A stretch of DNA of 64,000 nucleotides, from NCBI GenBank assembly GCA_934394985.1, contig CAKRRF010000002.1, forward strand, positions 66,576 to 130,575, written 5' to 3'. This document shows positions 33,155-40,761 of the stretch, piece after piece; positions within the stretch are counted from its first letter, which is position 1; each line of letters starts with the position of its first letter. Source of the DNA: an uncultured Marvinbryantia sp. Lineage in GTDB: Bacteria; Bacillota; Clostridia; Lachnospirales; Lachnospiraceae. The position numbers were made by a program, and so were the translations under genes. The notes under the pieces were generated by a model. It did not search any database. It had not been told where the DNA came from and saw nothing but the letters and a program-made list of their open reading frames with translations.

Positions 33155-34471
33155 ATGAGACATAAATGGAAAATAGTGATGGCAGCAGCAGGCGTCCTTC
33201 TGACCGGACTGGCAGTACACGAGATCTGTCAGATGCGGAAACAACAGAATATCGTTCTGGAATTTGGCATGTTTACCGGAAGCAACTGGGATGTGGCTCA
33301 GGCCAACAGCTTTGTTATTATAGATAAGGCGATAGAAAAATTTGAAGAGACACATCCTGGGGTGACGGTGCATTATTACAGCGGAATCCGAAAAGACGAT
33401 TATTCAGAATGGTTTTCCAGAAAACTGCTGGCAGGAGAAGAACCGGATATTTTTATGGTGTTGGGAAAAGATTTCAACCAGTTTGCATCCATGGGTGTGA
33501 TGAAAGAACTGGGGGATCTGATGGAAGAGGATACGGACTTTGATTCGCAGAAGTATTTTACCAGTGCGTTTGCCAGCGGTCAGTACGAATCGACGCAGTA
33601 TGCACTTCCTTATGAAACAGTGCCGACCTTGATGTTTGTGAATAAGACACTTTTGATTCAGGAAGGAATTGATATGCCGGAAGAGGACTGGACCTGGGAG
33701 GAATTATATGAGATCTGCAAAAAGGTGACCAGAGATACCGATGGGGACGGGCTTCTGGATCAGTTCGGAACTTATAATTATGACTGGATGGATGCTCTGT
33801 GCTCTAATGGAGGCTGTGTCTTTAATACAAAGGGAACAGAAGCGGCTCTGACAGATTCTAAAGTAACGGAAGCAGTAAAATATGTGAGAAACATCAATGA
33901 GCTGTATAATGGAGAAAAGATCTCACAGGAAGATTTTAACGGGGGCAGAGTGGCATTTATGCCACTGACTTTTGCGGAATATCGCACTTATAAGACGTAT
34001 CCGTATAAAATTCGAAAATATGCCAATTTTCAATGGGATTGTGTGACCATGCCGGCAGGAAAACAGGGCGGGAATATCTCACAGGTGGATTCACTGCTTA
34101 TGGGAATCAGCGCCAATACGAAAAAAGAAAAACTGGCATGGGAGTTTTTAAAGCTGCTGACTTATGACGAAGAAATGCAGATGAATATTTTTTACGATTC
34201 CCAGGGGGCGTCCGTGCTGAAGAATGTGACAGAATCTAAGCAGATGGAGCAAACCGTACAGCGAGATATGGAAGAAGGCGATACTGTTATCAACGGGAAA
34301 CTTCTGGGGCGTGTCATAGAAGATGGTCATGTAGAGCCGCAGTTTAAAAAATATGAACAGGCAATGGCTCTGACAGACAGTGAAATAAACAAGATTCTGG
34401 AAGAGGATAAAGATGTGGACAGCAGTCTGAAAATTCTGCAGCGTACGATAAATGGCTACCTGATTCAGTAG
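33155..34471 (+). CDS. Membrane-anchored family-1 extracellular solute-binding protein
   Basis: A 438-residue binding protein of the maltose/multiple-sugar (CUT1) class, different from the two CUT2-type binders upstream. Residues 6-22 form an uncleaved-looking hydrophobic anchor without lipobox; the fold is seen in TVHYYSG, LAGEEPDIFMV and ALPYETVPTLMFVNK. It begins 15 bases after the response regulator gene, so it belongs to the regulatory operon. No CUT1 permease is nearby. It may add a second input to the sensor kinase or work with permeases elsewhere. Confidence 0.85.
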   Translation: MRHKWKIVMAAAGVLLTGLAVHEICQMRKQQNIVLEFGMFTGSNWDVAQANSFVIIDKAIEKFEETHPGVTVHYYSGIRKDDYSEWFSRKLLAGEEPDIFMVLGKDFNQFASMGVMKELGDLMEEDTDFDSQKYFTSAFASGQYESTQYALPYETVPTLMFVNKTLLIQEGIDMPEEDWTWEELYEICKKVTRDTDGDGLLDQFGTYNYDWMDALCSNGGCVFNTKGTEAALTDSKVTEAVKYVRNINELYNGEKISQEDFNGGRVAFMPLTFAEYRTYKTYPYKIRKYANFQWDCVTMPAGKQGGNISQVDSLLMGISANTKKEKLAWEFLKLLTYDEEMQMNIFYDSQGASVLKNVTESKQMEQTVQRDMEEGDTVINGKLLGRVIEDGHVEPQFKKYEQAMALTDSEINKILEEDKDVDSSLKILQRTINGYLIQ

Positions 34472-34488
34472 TTTTACTTCTTTAGCAC

Positions 34489-34522
34489 GGTAATGCAAGA
34501 AATTGATAGTGGTAATGCAAGA
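34489..34522. promoter_or_regulatory. Direct repeats upstream of livJ
   Basis: GGTAATGCAAGA occurs at 34489-34500 and again at 34511-34522, a 22-base period or about two helical turns, ending 27 bases before the -35 box. This is typical spacing for a protein that binds two sites on one face of the DNA. Confidence 0.5.
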
Positions 34523-34549
34523 TATCCTTTACAGAACGGCAAAAAGCTA

Positions 34550-34579
34550 TTGACAAACGGAAAATGAGAAGGGTATTAT
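34550..34579 (+). promoter_or_regulatory. liv operon promoter
   Basis: TTGACA (34550-34555), 18 bases, TATTAT (34574-34579), about 60 bases before the livJ start. Confidence 0.72.
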
Positions 34580-34638
34580 AATTGCAATAACTACGAAGCA
34601 ATTCGTAAAAGTCGATAAGGCAGAAGGAGAGAGGTATT

Positions 34639-35784
34639 ATGAGTAAGTTCACAAAAGCAGTCAGCGTGGCAGCAGCAGTAGCTATGGCCGCAACATGTTT
34701 TTCCACCACAGCATTTGCAGAGGATACATTTAAGATTGGTGGAATCGGACCGATTACCGGTGGTGCTGCAGTATATGGACAGGCAGTTATGAATGCTTCC
34801 CAGATGGCAGCAGATGAGATCAATGAAGCAGGTGGTATCAACGGATACCAGGTTGAGTTTAATTTCCAGGATGATGAGCATGACGCTGAAAAATCAGTCA
34901 ATGCTTACAATACTTTAAAAGACTGGGGTATGCAGATGCTCCTCGGTACGGTAACATCTACACCTTGTACAGCAGTAGAAGGAGAAGCAGCGAATGACAA
35001 TATGTTCCTGCTGACACCTTCAGGATCCGCAGTAGACAGTATTTCCGGAGACAATGCATTCCGTGTATGTTTCTCCGATCCGAACCAGGGTACAGCTTCC
35101 GCACAGTACATTGGTGAGAATAAGCTGGCAGAAAAGGTAGCAGTTATTTACAACAGTTCTGATGTTTATTCATCAGGTATTTATAACACATTTGCAACAG
35201 AAGCAGCAAATCAGCCATTTGAAATTGTTTCCGCAGAAGCTTTCACAGAAGACAGTAAGACAGATTTCTCTGTACAGCTTCAGAAAGCAAAGGATGCAGG
35301 AGCTGATATGGTATTTCTTCCAATTTACTATACAGAAGCTTCTCTGATCCTGACACAGGCAGCAGCTATGGATTATGCACCTACATTCTTTGGATGTGAT
35401 GGCCTGGACGGACTTCTTGCAGTAGAAGGTTTTGATACAAGCCTTGCAGAAGGTGTTATGCTTCTTACCCCATTTGCAGCAGATGCAGATGATGAACAGA
35501 CACAGGCATTCGTTGCTTCTTACAAAGAGAAATTTGGCGATACACCAATCCAGTTCGCAGCAGACGCTTATGATGGTATGTACATTATCAAGGAAGCAGC
35601 AGAAAAAGCCGGACTGACACCTGATATGGATGCTTCCGCAATCTGCGATGCCATGAAGACTGCGATGACAGAGATCACATATGATGGTCTTACAGGATCA
35701 GGCATGACATGGAGTGCTGAGGGTGAACCAAACAAGGAGCCAAAAGCAGTTGTAATTAAGGATGGTGCTTACACAGCCATGTAG
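34639..35784 (+). CDS. livJ: Branched-chain amino-acid ABC transporter substrate-binding protein
   Basis: A 381-residue exported binding protein of the Leu/Ile/Val-binding family. The signal peptide ends at about AFA-ED (residue 28), without lipobox. Mature landmarks are GPITGGAAVYGQ, AADEINEAGGING and LLGTVTSTPC. AAGGAGAG precedes ATG 34639. A hairpin after the gene should keep permease levels lower than the binding protein. Substrate could be another hydrophobic amino acid or amide; the class is clear, the ligand is not. Confidence 0.93.
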   Translation: MSKFTKAVSVAAAVAMAATCFSTTAFAEDTFKIGGIGPITGGAAVYGQAVMNASQMAADEINEAGGINGYQVEFNFQDDEHDAEKSVNAYNTLKDWGMQMLLGTVTSTPCTAVEGEAANDNMFLLTPSGSAVDSISGDNAFRVCFSDPNQGTASAQYIGENKLAEKVAVIYNSSDVYSSGIYNTFATEAANQPFEIVSAEAFTEDSKTDFSVQLQKAKDAGADMVFLPIYYTEASLILTQAAAMDYAPTFFGCDGLDGLLAVEGFDTSLAEGVMLLTPFAADADDEQTQAFVASYKEKFGDTPIQFAADAYDGMYIIKEAAEKAGLTPDMDASAICDAMKTAMTEITYDGLTGSGMTWSAEGEPNKEPKAVVIKDGAYTAM

Positions 35785-35858
35785 TGATGCAAGGGTTAGA
35801 AGCCGGAAATCACGCAGTGCTCGCACTGGCATCACGTAATTTTTATAGGCAGTAAAAC

Positions 35859-35890
35859 AGGGGTTGCCGTTAAGGTGGCAACCCCTTCTT
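35859..35890 (+). terminator. Attenuator between livJ and livH
   Basis: A perfect 10-bp stem AGGGGTTGCC/GGCAACCCCT (35859-35868, 35877-35886) with an 8-base loop and a TCTTTTCTT tail, 28 bases before livH. Partial read-through is expected, since no new promoter is seen. Confidence 0.75.
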
Positions 35891-35917
35891 TTCTTATCTA
35901 GAGTAGAGAGGTGTATT

Positions 35918-36802
35918 ATGAGTTTTCTGAACTATCTGATCAGTGGAATCAGTCTCGGAAGTGTATATGCAATCATAGCACTTGGATATACCATGGTGTA
36001 TGGAATTGCCAAGATGTTGAATTTCGCTCATGGTGATGTAATTATGGTGGGTGCGTATGTAGTATTTTATGCGACCTCTTCCGCAGGCATGCCGGCGATC
36101 CCGGCAGTTATTTTATCTGTAGTGATCTGTACGGTTTTGGGTATGGCGATCGAAGCAGTTGCGTATCGTCCATTGCGTAATGCCGCATCCCCTCTGGCAG
36201 TTCTGATTACAGCAATTGGTGTCAGCTATCTGTTACAGAACCTGGCATTATTATTCTGGAGTTCCAATACCAAGTCTTTTAAATCAGTGGTAACAGTTCC
36301 TGCGCTGAAGCTGGCAGGCGGAGCACTCAATATCAGTGGTGAAACCATGGTAACGATTGTCGCATGTATTCTGATTGTCGCAGGTCTGACTTTGTTTATT
36401 AACAAGACAAAACCGGGACAGGCGATGCTGGCAGTATCGGAAGATAAAGGTGCGGCTCAGCTGATGGGTATCAATGTGAACGCAACGATTGCACTGACTT
36501 TTGCCATTGGTTCAGGTCTGGCTGCGATCGCAGGTGTATTGCTCTGTTCGGCATATCCGTCTTTGACGCCATATACCGGATCTATGCCAGGTATCAAAGC
36601 GTTTGTGGCAGCGGTATTTGGAGGAATCGGTTCTATTCCTGGTGCGATGATCGGAGGAATCCTTCTTGGTGTAATTGAGATTTTCGGTAAGGCATATATT
36701 TCTTCCCAGATGGCAGATGCGATCGTATTTGCAGTATTGATCGTCGTACTGCTGGTAAAACCAACAGGTATCCTGGGCAAACAGATTCAGGAAAAGGTAT
36801 AA
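35918..36802 (+). CDS. livH: Branched-chain amino-acid ABC permease LivH
   Basis: A 294-residue membrane protein with about eight helices. It opens with the LivH-type ISGISLGSVYAIIALGYTMVYG and has AFVAAVFGGIGSIPGAMIGG near the C-terminus, the usual coupling region. ATG 35918 follows GAGAGGTG; the frame upstream to 35864 lies inside the attenuator hairpin and is not used. Confidence 0.95.
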   Translation: MSFLNYLISGISLGSVYAIIALGYTMVYGIAKMLNFAHGDVIMVGAYVVFYATSSAGMPAIPAVILSVVICTVLGMAIEAVAYRPLRNAASPLAVLITAIGVSYLLQNLALLFWSSNTKSFKSVVTVPALKLAGGALNISGETMVTIVACILIVAGLTLFINKTKPGQAMLAVSEDKGAAQLMGINVNATIALTFAIGSGLAAIAGVLLCSAYPSLTPYTGSMPGIKAFVAAVFGGIGSIPGAMIGGILLGVIEIFGKAYISSQMADAIVFAVLIVVLLVKPTGILGKQIQEKV

Positions 36803-36815
36803 GGGGGAAATTGGC

Positions 36816-37907
36816 ATGAAAAAGATGATGACGAAAACAGCAAAACAAAATGCGATTACCTATGGCATTGTAATCCTTGGTTTTCTGATTATGCAGAGTC
36901 TGTCTGCGACCGGCCATATGTCCAGTTCGTTATCCGGACTTCTGATCCCGTTTTGTTACTATGTAATCCTTGCAGTTTCTCTGAACCTGGTGGTAGGTAT
37001 TCTTGGGGAACTGAGTCTGGGACATGCAGGATTCATGTGTGTGGGAGCATTTAGTAGTGTATTCTTTACCAAATGTATGGAGAATGTGATCACTAACAGC
37101 CTGATTCGTTTTATTCTGGCTCTGATCATCGGTGCACTGATTGCTGCCGCATTCGGAGTGCTGATCGGTATTCCGGTACTTCGCCTGAAGGGGGATTATC
37201 TGGCGATTGTGACACTGGCATTTGGAGAAATTATCAAGAACCTGGTCAATGTACTTTATATTGGAAGAGACAGCAACGGGTTTCATTTTTCCATGAAGGA
37301 TGCACTGTCTCTTGGTATGGAGCCGGATGGACAGGTACTGGTCAATGGCCCGCAGGGTATCAATGGAATTCCAAAGGATTCGACCTTTTTCATTGGTGTG
37401 ATTCTGGTTCTGATTACGCTGTTTATAGTTTTACGTCTGATCAGTTCCAGAGACGGACGGGCAATTCAGTCTATCAGAGACAACCGTATTGCAGCAGAAT
37501 CTATTGGTATCAATGTGACAAAATATAAACTGATGGCTTTTTCCGTATCAGCAGGTCTGGCAGGTATCGGTGGTGCTCTGTATGCACATAACCTGTCTAC
37601 CTTAAGTGCCACACCGAAGAATTTTGGTTATAATATGTCGATTATGATCCTGGTATATGTAGTGCTTGGTGGTATCGGAAATATCCGCGGATCTGTGATT
37701 GCACCGATTGTACTGAACCTGGTGCTGGATTATTTCCTGAGAAAGATGCAGATGCTTGGCAACAGTGCAGTATTGCAGTTCATCAGTGATAACCGTATGC
37801 TGGTATATGCGATTGTGCTGATTGTGATCATGCTCTTTAGCTGGAGCCCGAAGATGATTGAATGGCGGAAACGTGTATTCCACAAAAACGCAAAGGAGGA
37901 AGCTTAA
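36816..37907 (+). CDS. livM: Branched-chain amino-acid ABC permease LivM
   Basis: The second permease subunit, 363 residues with about ten hydrophobic helices. It shows LNLVVGILGELSLGHAGFM near residue 60 and IRDNRIAAESIGINV before the C-terminal helices, both typical for LivM. AAGGGGG precedes the ATG. It starts 13 bases after livH. Confidence 0.95.
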   Translation: MKKMMTKTAKQNAITYGIVILGFLIMQSLSATGHMSSSLSGLLIPFCYYVILAVSLNLVVGILGELSLGHAGFMCVGAFSSVFFTKCMENVITNSLIRFILALIIGALIAAAFGVLIGIPVLRLKGDYLAIVTLAFGEIIKNLVNVLYIGRDSNGFHFSMKDALSLGMEPDGQVLVNGPQGINGIPKDSTFFIGVILVLITLFIVLRLISSRDGRAIQSIRDNRIAAESIGINVTKYKLMAFSVSAGLAGIGGALYAHNLSTLSATPKNFGYNMSIMILVYVVLGGIGNIRGSVIAPIVLNLVLDYFLRKMQMLGNSAVLQFISDNRMLVYAIVLIVIMLFSWSPKMIEWRKRVFHKNAKEEA

Positions 37908-37909
37908 TT

Positions 37910-38668
37910 ATGGCAATGCTGGAAGTGAAAAATCTGGGAATCTCCTTTGGCGGTCTGCGTGCCGTAAATGGATTTCATATTACAATTGAAAAAAATCAGC
38001 TGTATGGACTGATCGGACCGAATGGTGCCGGAAAAACAACCGTGTTTAATATGTTGACTGGTGTATATAAGCCAACAGACGGAAGCATTCTTCTGGATGG
38101 AAAAGATATTACCGGAGAAAAGAATATCGAGATCAGTAAGGCAGGAATTGCCCGTACATTTCAGAATATTCGTCTTTTCTCCAATATGAGTGTACTTGAT
38201 AACGTAAAGGCAGGAATGCATAATCATCATGAGTATTCTGCACTGGCAGGTATCTTTCATACACCAAAATATAAAAAAGAAGAAGCTGTGATGGATGAAA
38301 AAGCCATGGAGCTTCTGAAGGTATTTGATCTGGCTGATACAGCAGAGACGAATGCCTCCAATCTCCCTTATGGAAAACAGCGAAGACTGGAAATTGCCCG
38401 AGCACTTGCAACTGATCCGAAGCTGTTGCTGCTGGATGAGCCGGCTGCCGGTATGAATCCAAAAGAAACAGGGGAACTGATGGATATGATTCGTTTTGTG
38501 AGAGATCATTTTGATATGACCATTCTTTTGATTGAACATGATATGAAGCTGGTTTCCGGTATCTGTGAAAAACTGACCATGTTGAATTTCGGTGAAGTTC
38601 TGGCAGAAGGTACGACCTCAGAAGTACTGAATAATCCACAGGTTATCACAGCATATCTTGGTGAATAG
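37910..38668 (+). CDS. livG: Branched-chain amino-acid ABC ATPase LivG
   Basis: A 252-residue ABC ATPase: Walker A GPNGAGKTT, Q-loop, LivG-type signature LPYGKQRRLEIA and Walker B LLLLDEPAAGMNP. The ATG at 37910 has AAAGGAGG (37892-37899); the open frame back to 37862 overlaps livM. Paired with livF it powers the LivHM channel. Confidence 0.95.
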   Translation: MAMLEVKNLGISFGGLRAVNGFHITIEKNQLYGLIGPNGAGKTTVFNMLTGVYKPTDGSILLDGKDITGEKNIEISKAGIARTFQNIRLFSNMSVLDNVKAGMHNHHEYSALAGIFHTPKYKKEEAVMDEKAMELLKVFDLADTAETNASNLPYGKQRRLEIARALATDPKLLLLDEPAAGMNPKETGELMDMIRFVRDHFDMTILLIEHDMKLVSGICEKLTMLNFGEVLAEGTTSEVLNNPQVITAYLGE

Positions 38669-38681
38669 GAGGAATGAGAGA

Positions 38682-39392
38682 ATGGCAATGCTGGAAGTAA
38701 AAGACTTACAGGTATATTATGGGATGATCCATGCGATTAAAGGAGTCTCCTTTCACGTAAACGAAGGGGAAATCATTGCTCTGATCGGAGCAAACGGAGC
38801 CGGAAAGACAACCATCCTTCATACGATTACCGGATTGCTGGCGCCAAAGGGTGGTCATGTCAGCTTTGAAGGAAAAGACATTACAAAGACACCTGCACAT
38901 AAAATCGTAGAACTGGGAATGGCACATGTACCGGAAGGAAGACGTGTATTTGCGCAGCTTTCTGTATATCAGAATCTGAAGATGGGTGCTTATACCAGAT
39001 CTGACAAAAATGAGATAGAAGAGTCAATGGAGATGGTATATAAGCGTTTCCCACGACTGGAGGAACGTAAGAACCAGATGGCGGGAACGCTGTCCGGTGG
39101 TGAGCAGCAGATGCTGGCCATGGGGCGTGCACTGATGAGTAAACCGAGAATTATCCTGATGGATGAACCATCCATGGGGTTATCACCGATTCTGGTAAAT
39201 GAAATTTTTGATATCATCCAGAGCGTCAGTGCCAGTGGCACAACGGTACTTCTGGTAGAACAGAATGCGAAAAAAGCTTTGTCGATTGCAGATCGGGCAT
39301 ATGTGCTGGAAACCGGAAAAATCTCTCTGGAAGGCGATGCCAAAGATCTTTTGAATGATGATTCCATTAAGAAAGCATATCTTGGTGAATAA
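38682..39392 (+). CDS. livF: Branched-chain amino-acid ABC ATPase LivF
   Basis: A 236-residue ABC ATPase: Walker A GANGAGKTT, the LivF hallmark HVPEGRRVF, signature LSGGEQQMLAMGRAL and Walker B IILMDEPSMG. ATG 38682 follows TAGGAGGAA. It is the last gene of the complete livJHMGF operon. A hairpin repeat without T tail follows. Confidence 0.95.
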   Translation: MAMLEVKDLQVYYGMIHAIKGVSFHVNEGEIIALIGANGAGKTTILHTITGLLAPKGGHVSFEGKDITKTPAHKIVELGMAHVPEGRRVFAQLSVYQNLKMGAYTRSDKNEIEESMEMVYKRFPRLEERKNQMAGTLSGGEQQMLAMGRALMSKPRIILMDEPSMGLSPILVNEIFDIIQSVSASGTTVLLVEQNAKKALSIADRAYVLETGKISLEGDAKDLLNDDSIKKAYLGE

Positions 39393-39401
39393 GCCATGAG
39401 T

Positions 39402-39453
39402 CATTGGGAACGGTGTTTTGTGGCTTTAAGGTCAGAAAACACCGTCCCCAATG
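39402..39453. repeat. Dispersed repeat forming an 18-bp hairpin
   Basis: The arms at 39402-39419 and 39436-39453 are complementary except for one A/C pair, around a 16-base loop. The left arm plus loop recurs at 318-344, and the core in reverse at about 17349. There is no T tail, so it is more a palindromic intergenic repeat than a classic terminator, though it may stabilise the end of the liv mRNA. Confidence 0.75.
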
Positions 39454-39464
39454 GCGCCTGAATG

Positions 39465-39473
39465 TGGTAAAAT
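39465..39473 (+). promoter_or_regulatory. Possible extended -10 promoter
   Basis: TGG-TAAAAT, 39 bases before the start of the kinase-like gene. No good -35 box is seen. Confidence 0.4.
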
Positions 39474-39511
39474 GGTATTAAGTAAATAAAAGAATGCAAG
39501 GAGGAGATCCT

Positions 39512-40135
39512 ATGAAGAATGTAGTTGTTACAATTGCAAGACAGTATGGAAGTGGCGGTAAGACCATTGCTCAGATGTTTGCAGAGAAACATGGTATCCC
39601 GTGTCATGAGAGAGATATTTTAAGACTGGCAGCAGATGACAGTGGTATCAACGAAGCGTTATTTGGTGAAGTTGACGAGCGACTGAAAAGTGGAAGTCTG
39701 TTTGGTATTTCCAAGAAGATCTATACCATAGGAGATCTGATTCCACCATCCAGCCCGGACTTTACTTCTACACAGAACCTGTTTAATTATCAGGCAAAGG
39801 TGATCCGAGAACTGGCAGAGCAGGGACCTTGTGTATTTATTGGGCGCTGTGCAGATTTTGTGCTGGCAGATAAGCCAAATGTGGTCAGTGTATTCGTGCA
39901 TGCACCGGAAGATTACCTGTTGGAGCAGGCGAGAGAACGAACTGCAAAGAATGTGGGAGATTTATCGAAGTTTATTGCCAGAACAGATAAATTCCGTGGA
40001 GACTATTATCGATATCATACCGGACATGAGTGGAATGATGCAAGAAACTACGATCTTTGTCTGGACAGCAGCAAGCTGGGATTTGATGGCTGCGTAGAGG
40101 CAATTGAGAAGTATATTGAGGTCAGATTTAAATAG
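39512..40135 (+). CDS. Cytidylate-kinase-like family protein
   Basis: A 207-residue P-loop protein. The nucleotide-binding loop reads RQYGSGGKT rather than a perfect GxxGxGK(S/T), as is usual in the cytidylate_kin2 family, which is widespread in Clostridia and separate from the essential Cmk. Other marks are CHERDIL near the start and IGRCADFVL, then a RERT lid region. AAGGAGGAG precedes ATG 39512. The substrate is unproven, although the next gene also handles cytidine. Confidence 0.85.
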   Translation: MKNVVVTIARQYGSGGKTIAQMFAEKHGIPCHERDILRLAADDSGINEALFGEVDERLKSGSLFGISKKIYTIGDLIPPSSPDFTSTQNLFNYQAKVIRELAEQGPCVFIGRCADFVLADKPNVVSVFVHAPEDYLLEQARERTAKNVGDLSKFIARTDKFRGDYYRYHTGHEWNDARNYDLCLDSSKLGFDGCVEAIEKYIEVRFK

Positions 40136-40146
40136 GACAAGAAAAG

Positions 40147-40182
40147 AACAGATTGATACAGAGATGTACCAGTCTGTTTTTG
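40147..40182 (+). terminator. Terminator after the kinase-like gene
   Basis: The arms at 40147-40160 and 40165-40178 form a 14-position stem with one wobble and one mismatch, a GAGA loop, and a T5 run counting the arm end. Confidence 0.75.
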
Positions 40183-40221
40183 CTCTACAGGAAAGAACAT
40201 TGATTTGGAAAGGATTTATAA

Positions 40222-40668
40222 ATGATGGAAGAAAAGATATTGTCAAAAGAAATGATTGAAGATCTGGTGCATCAGGCATTTGAAGCCCAGACCAAAGCCT
40301 ATGTCCCATATTCCGGGTTTGCGGTAGGTGCAGCATTACTTGCCAGAGATGGGAAAATCTATCAGGGCTGCAATATTGAAAATGCATCCTATACACCTAC
40401 TAACTGTGCGGAACGTACTGCTGTTTTTAAAGCAGTATCCGAGGGCATCACAGAATTTGATGCCATTGCCATTGTAGGAAATAAAAAGTCGGTATCCAAA
40501 GGTGAAGGAAATTATTGTCCACCATGCGGCGTATGCAGACAGGTTCTAAGAGAATTTTGTAATCCGAAGACATTTCAGATCATTCTGGCAAAGTCTGAGA
40601 CAGAATATCGTATTTTTAAATTAGAAGAATTACTTCCAATGGGATTTGGCCCGGATGATCTGAGTTAG
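40222..40668 (+). CDS. cdd: Cytidine deaminase
   Basis: Deaminates cytidine and deoxycytidine to uridine forms in pyrimidine salvage. The 148-residue homotetrameric-type enzyme has PYSGFAVGAAL, the zinc/catalytic CAERTAV and the PCGVCRQVL zinc motif in order. GGAAAGGA precedes ATG 40222. It lies just before the pilus operon promoter and is probably transcribed separately from it. Confidence 0.96.
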   Translation: MMEEKILSKEMIEDLVHQAFEAQTKAYVPYSGFAVGAALLARDGKIYQGCNIENASYTPTNCAERTAVFKAVSEGITEFDAIAIVGNKKSVSKGEGNYCPPCGVCRQVLREFCNPKTFQIILAKSETEYRIFKLEELLPMGFGPDDLS

Positions 40669-40683
40669 TTCAATGAATTTTTC

Positions 40684-40712
40684 TTGCAACAATCTCCGCA
40701 TTACCATATAAT
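40684..40712 (+). promoter_or_regulatory. Promoter of the type IV pilus operon
   Basis: TTGCAA (40684-40689), 17 bases, TATAAT (40707-40712), 50 bases before the GTG of the giant pilin gene. Confidence 0.75.
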
Positions 40713-40761
40713 GACGATAGACTGGGCGGTTTATGCCTGAAGGAAATCAGAGGTAATATAG

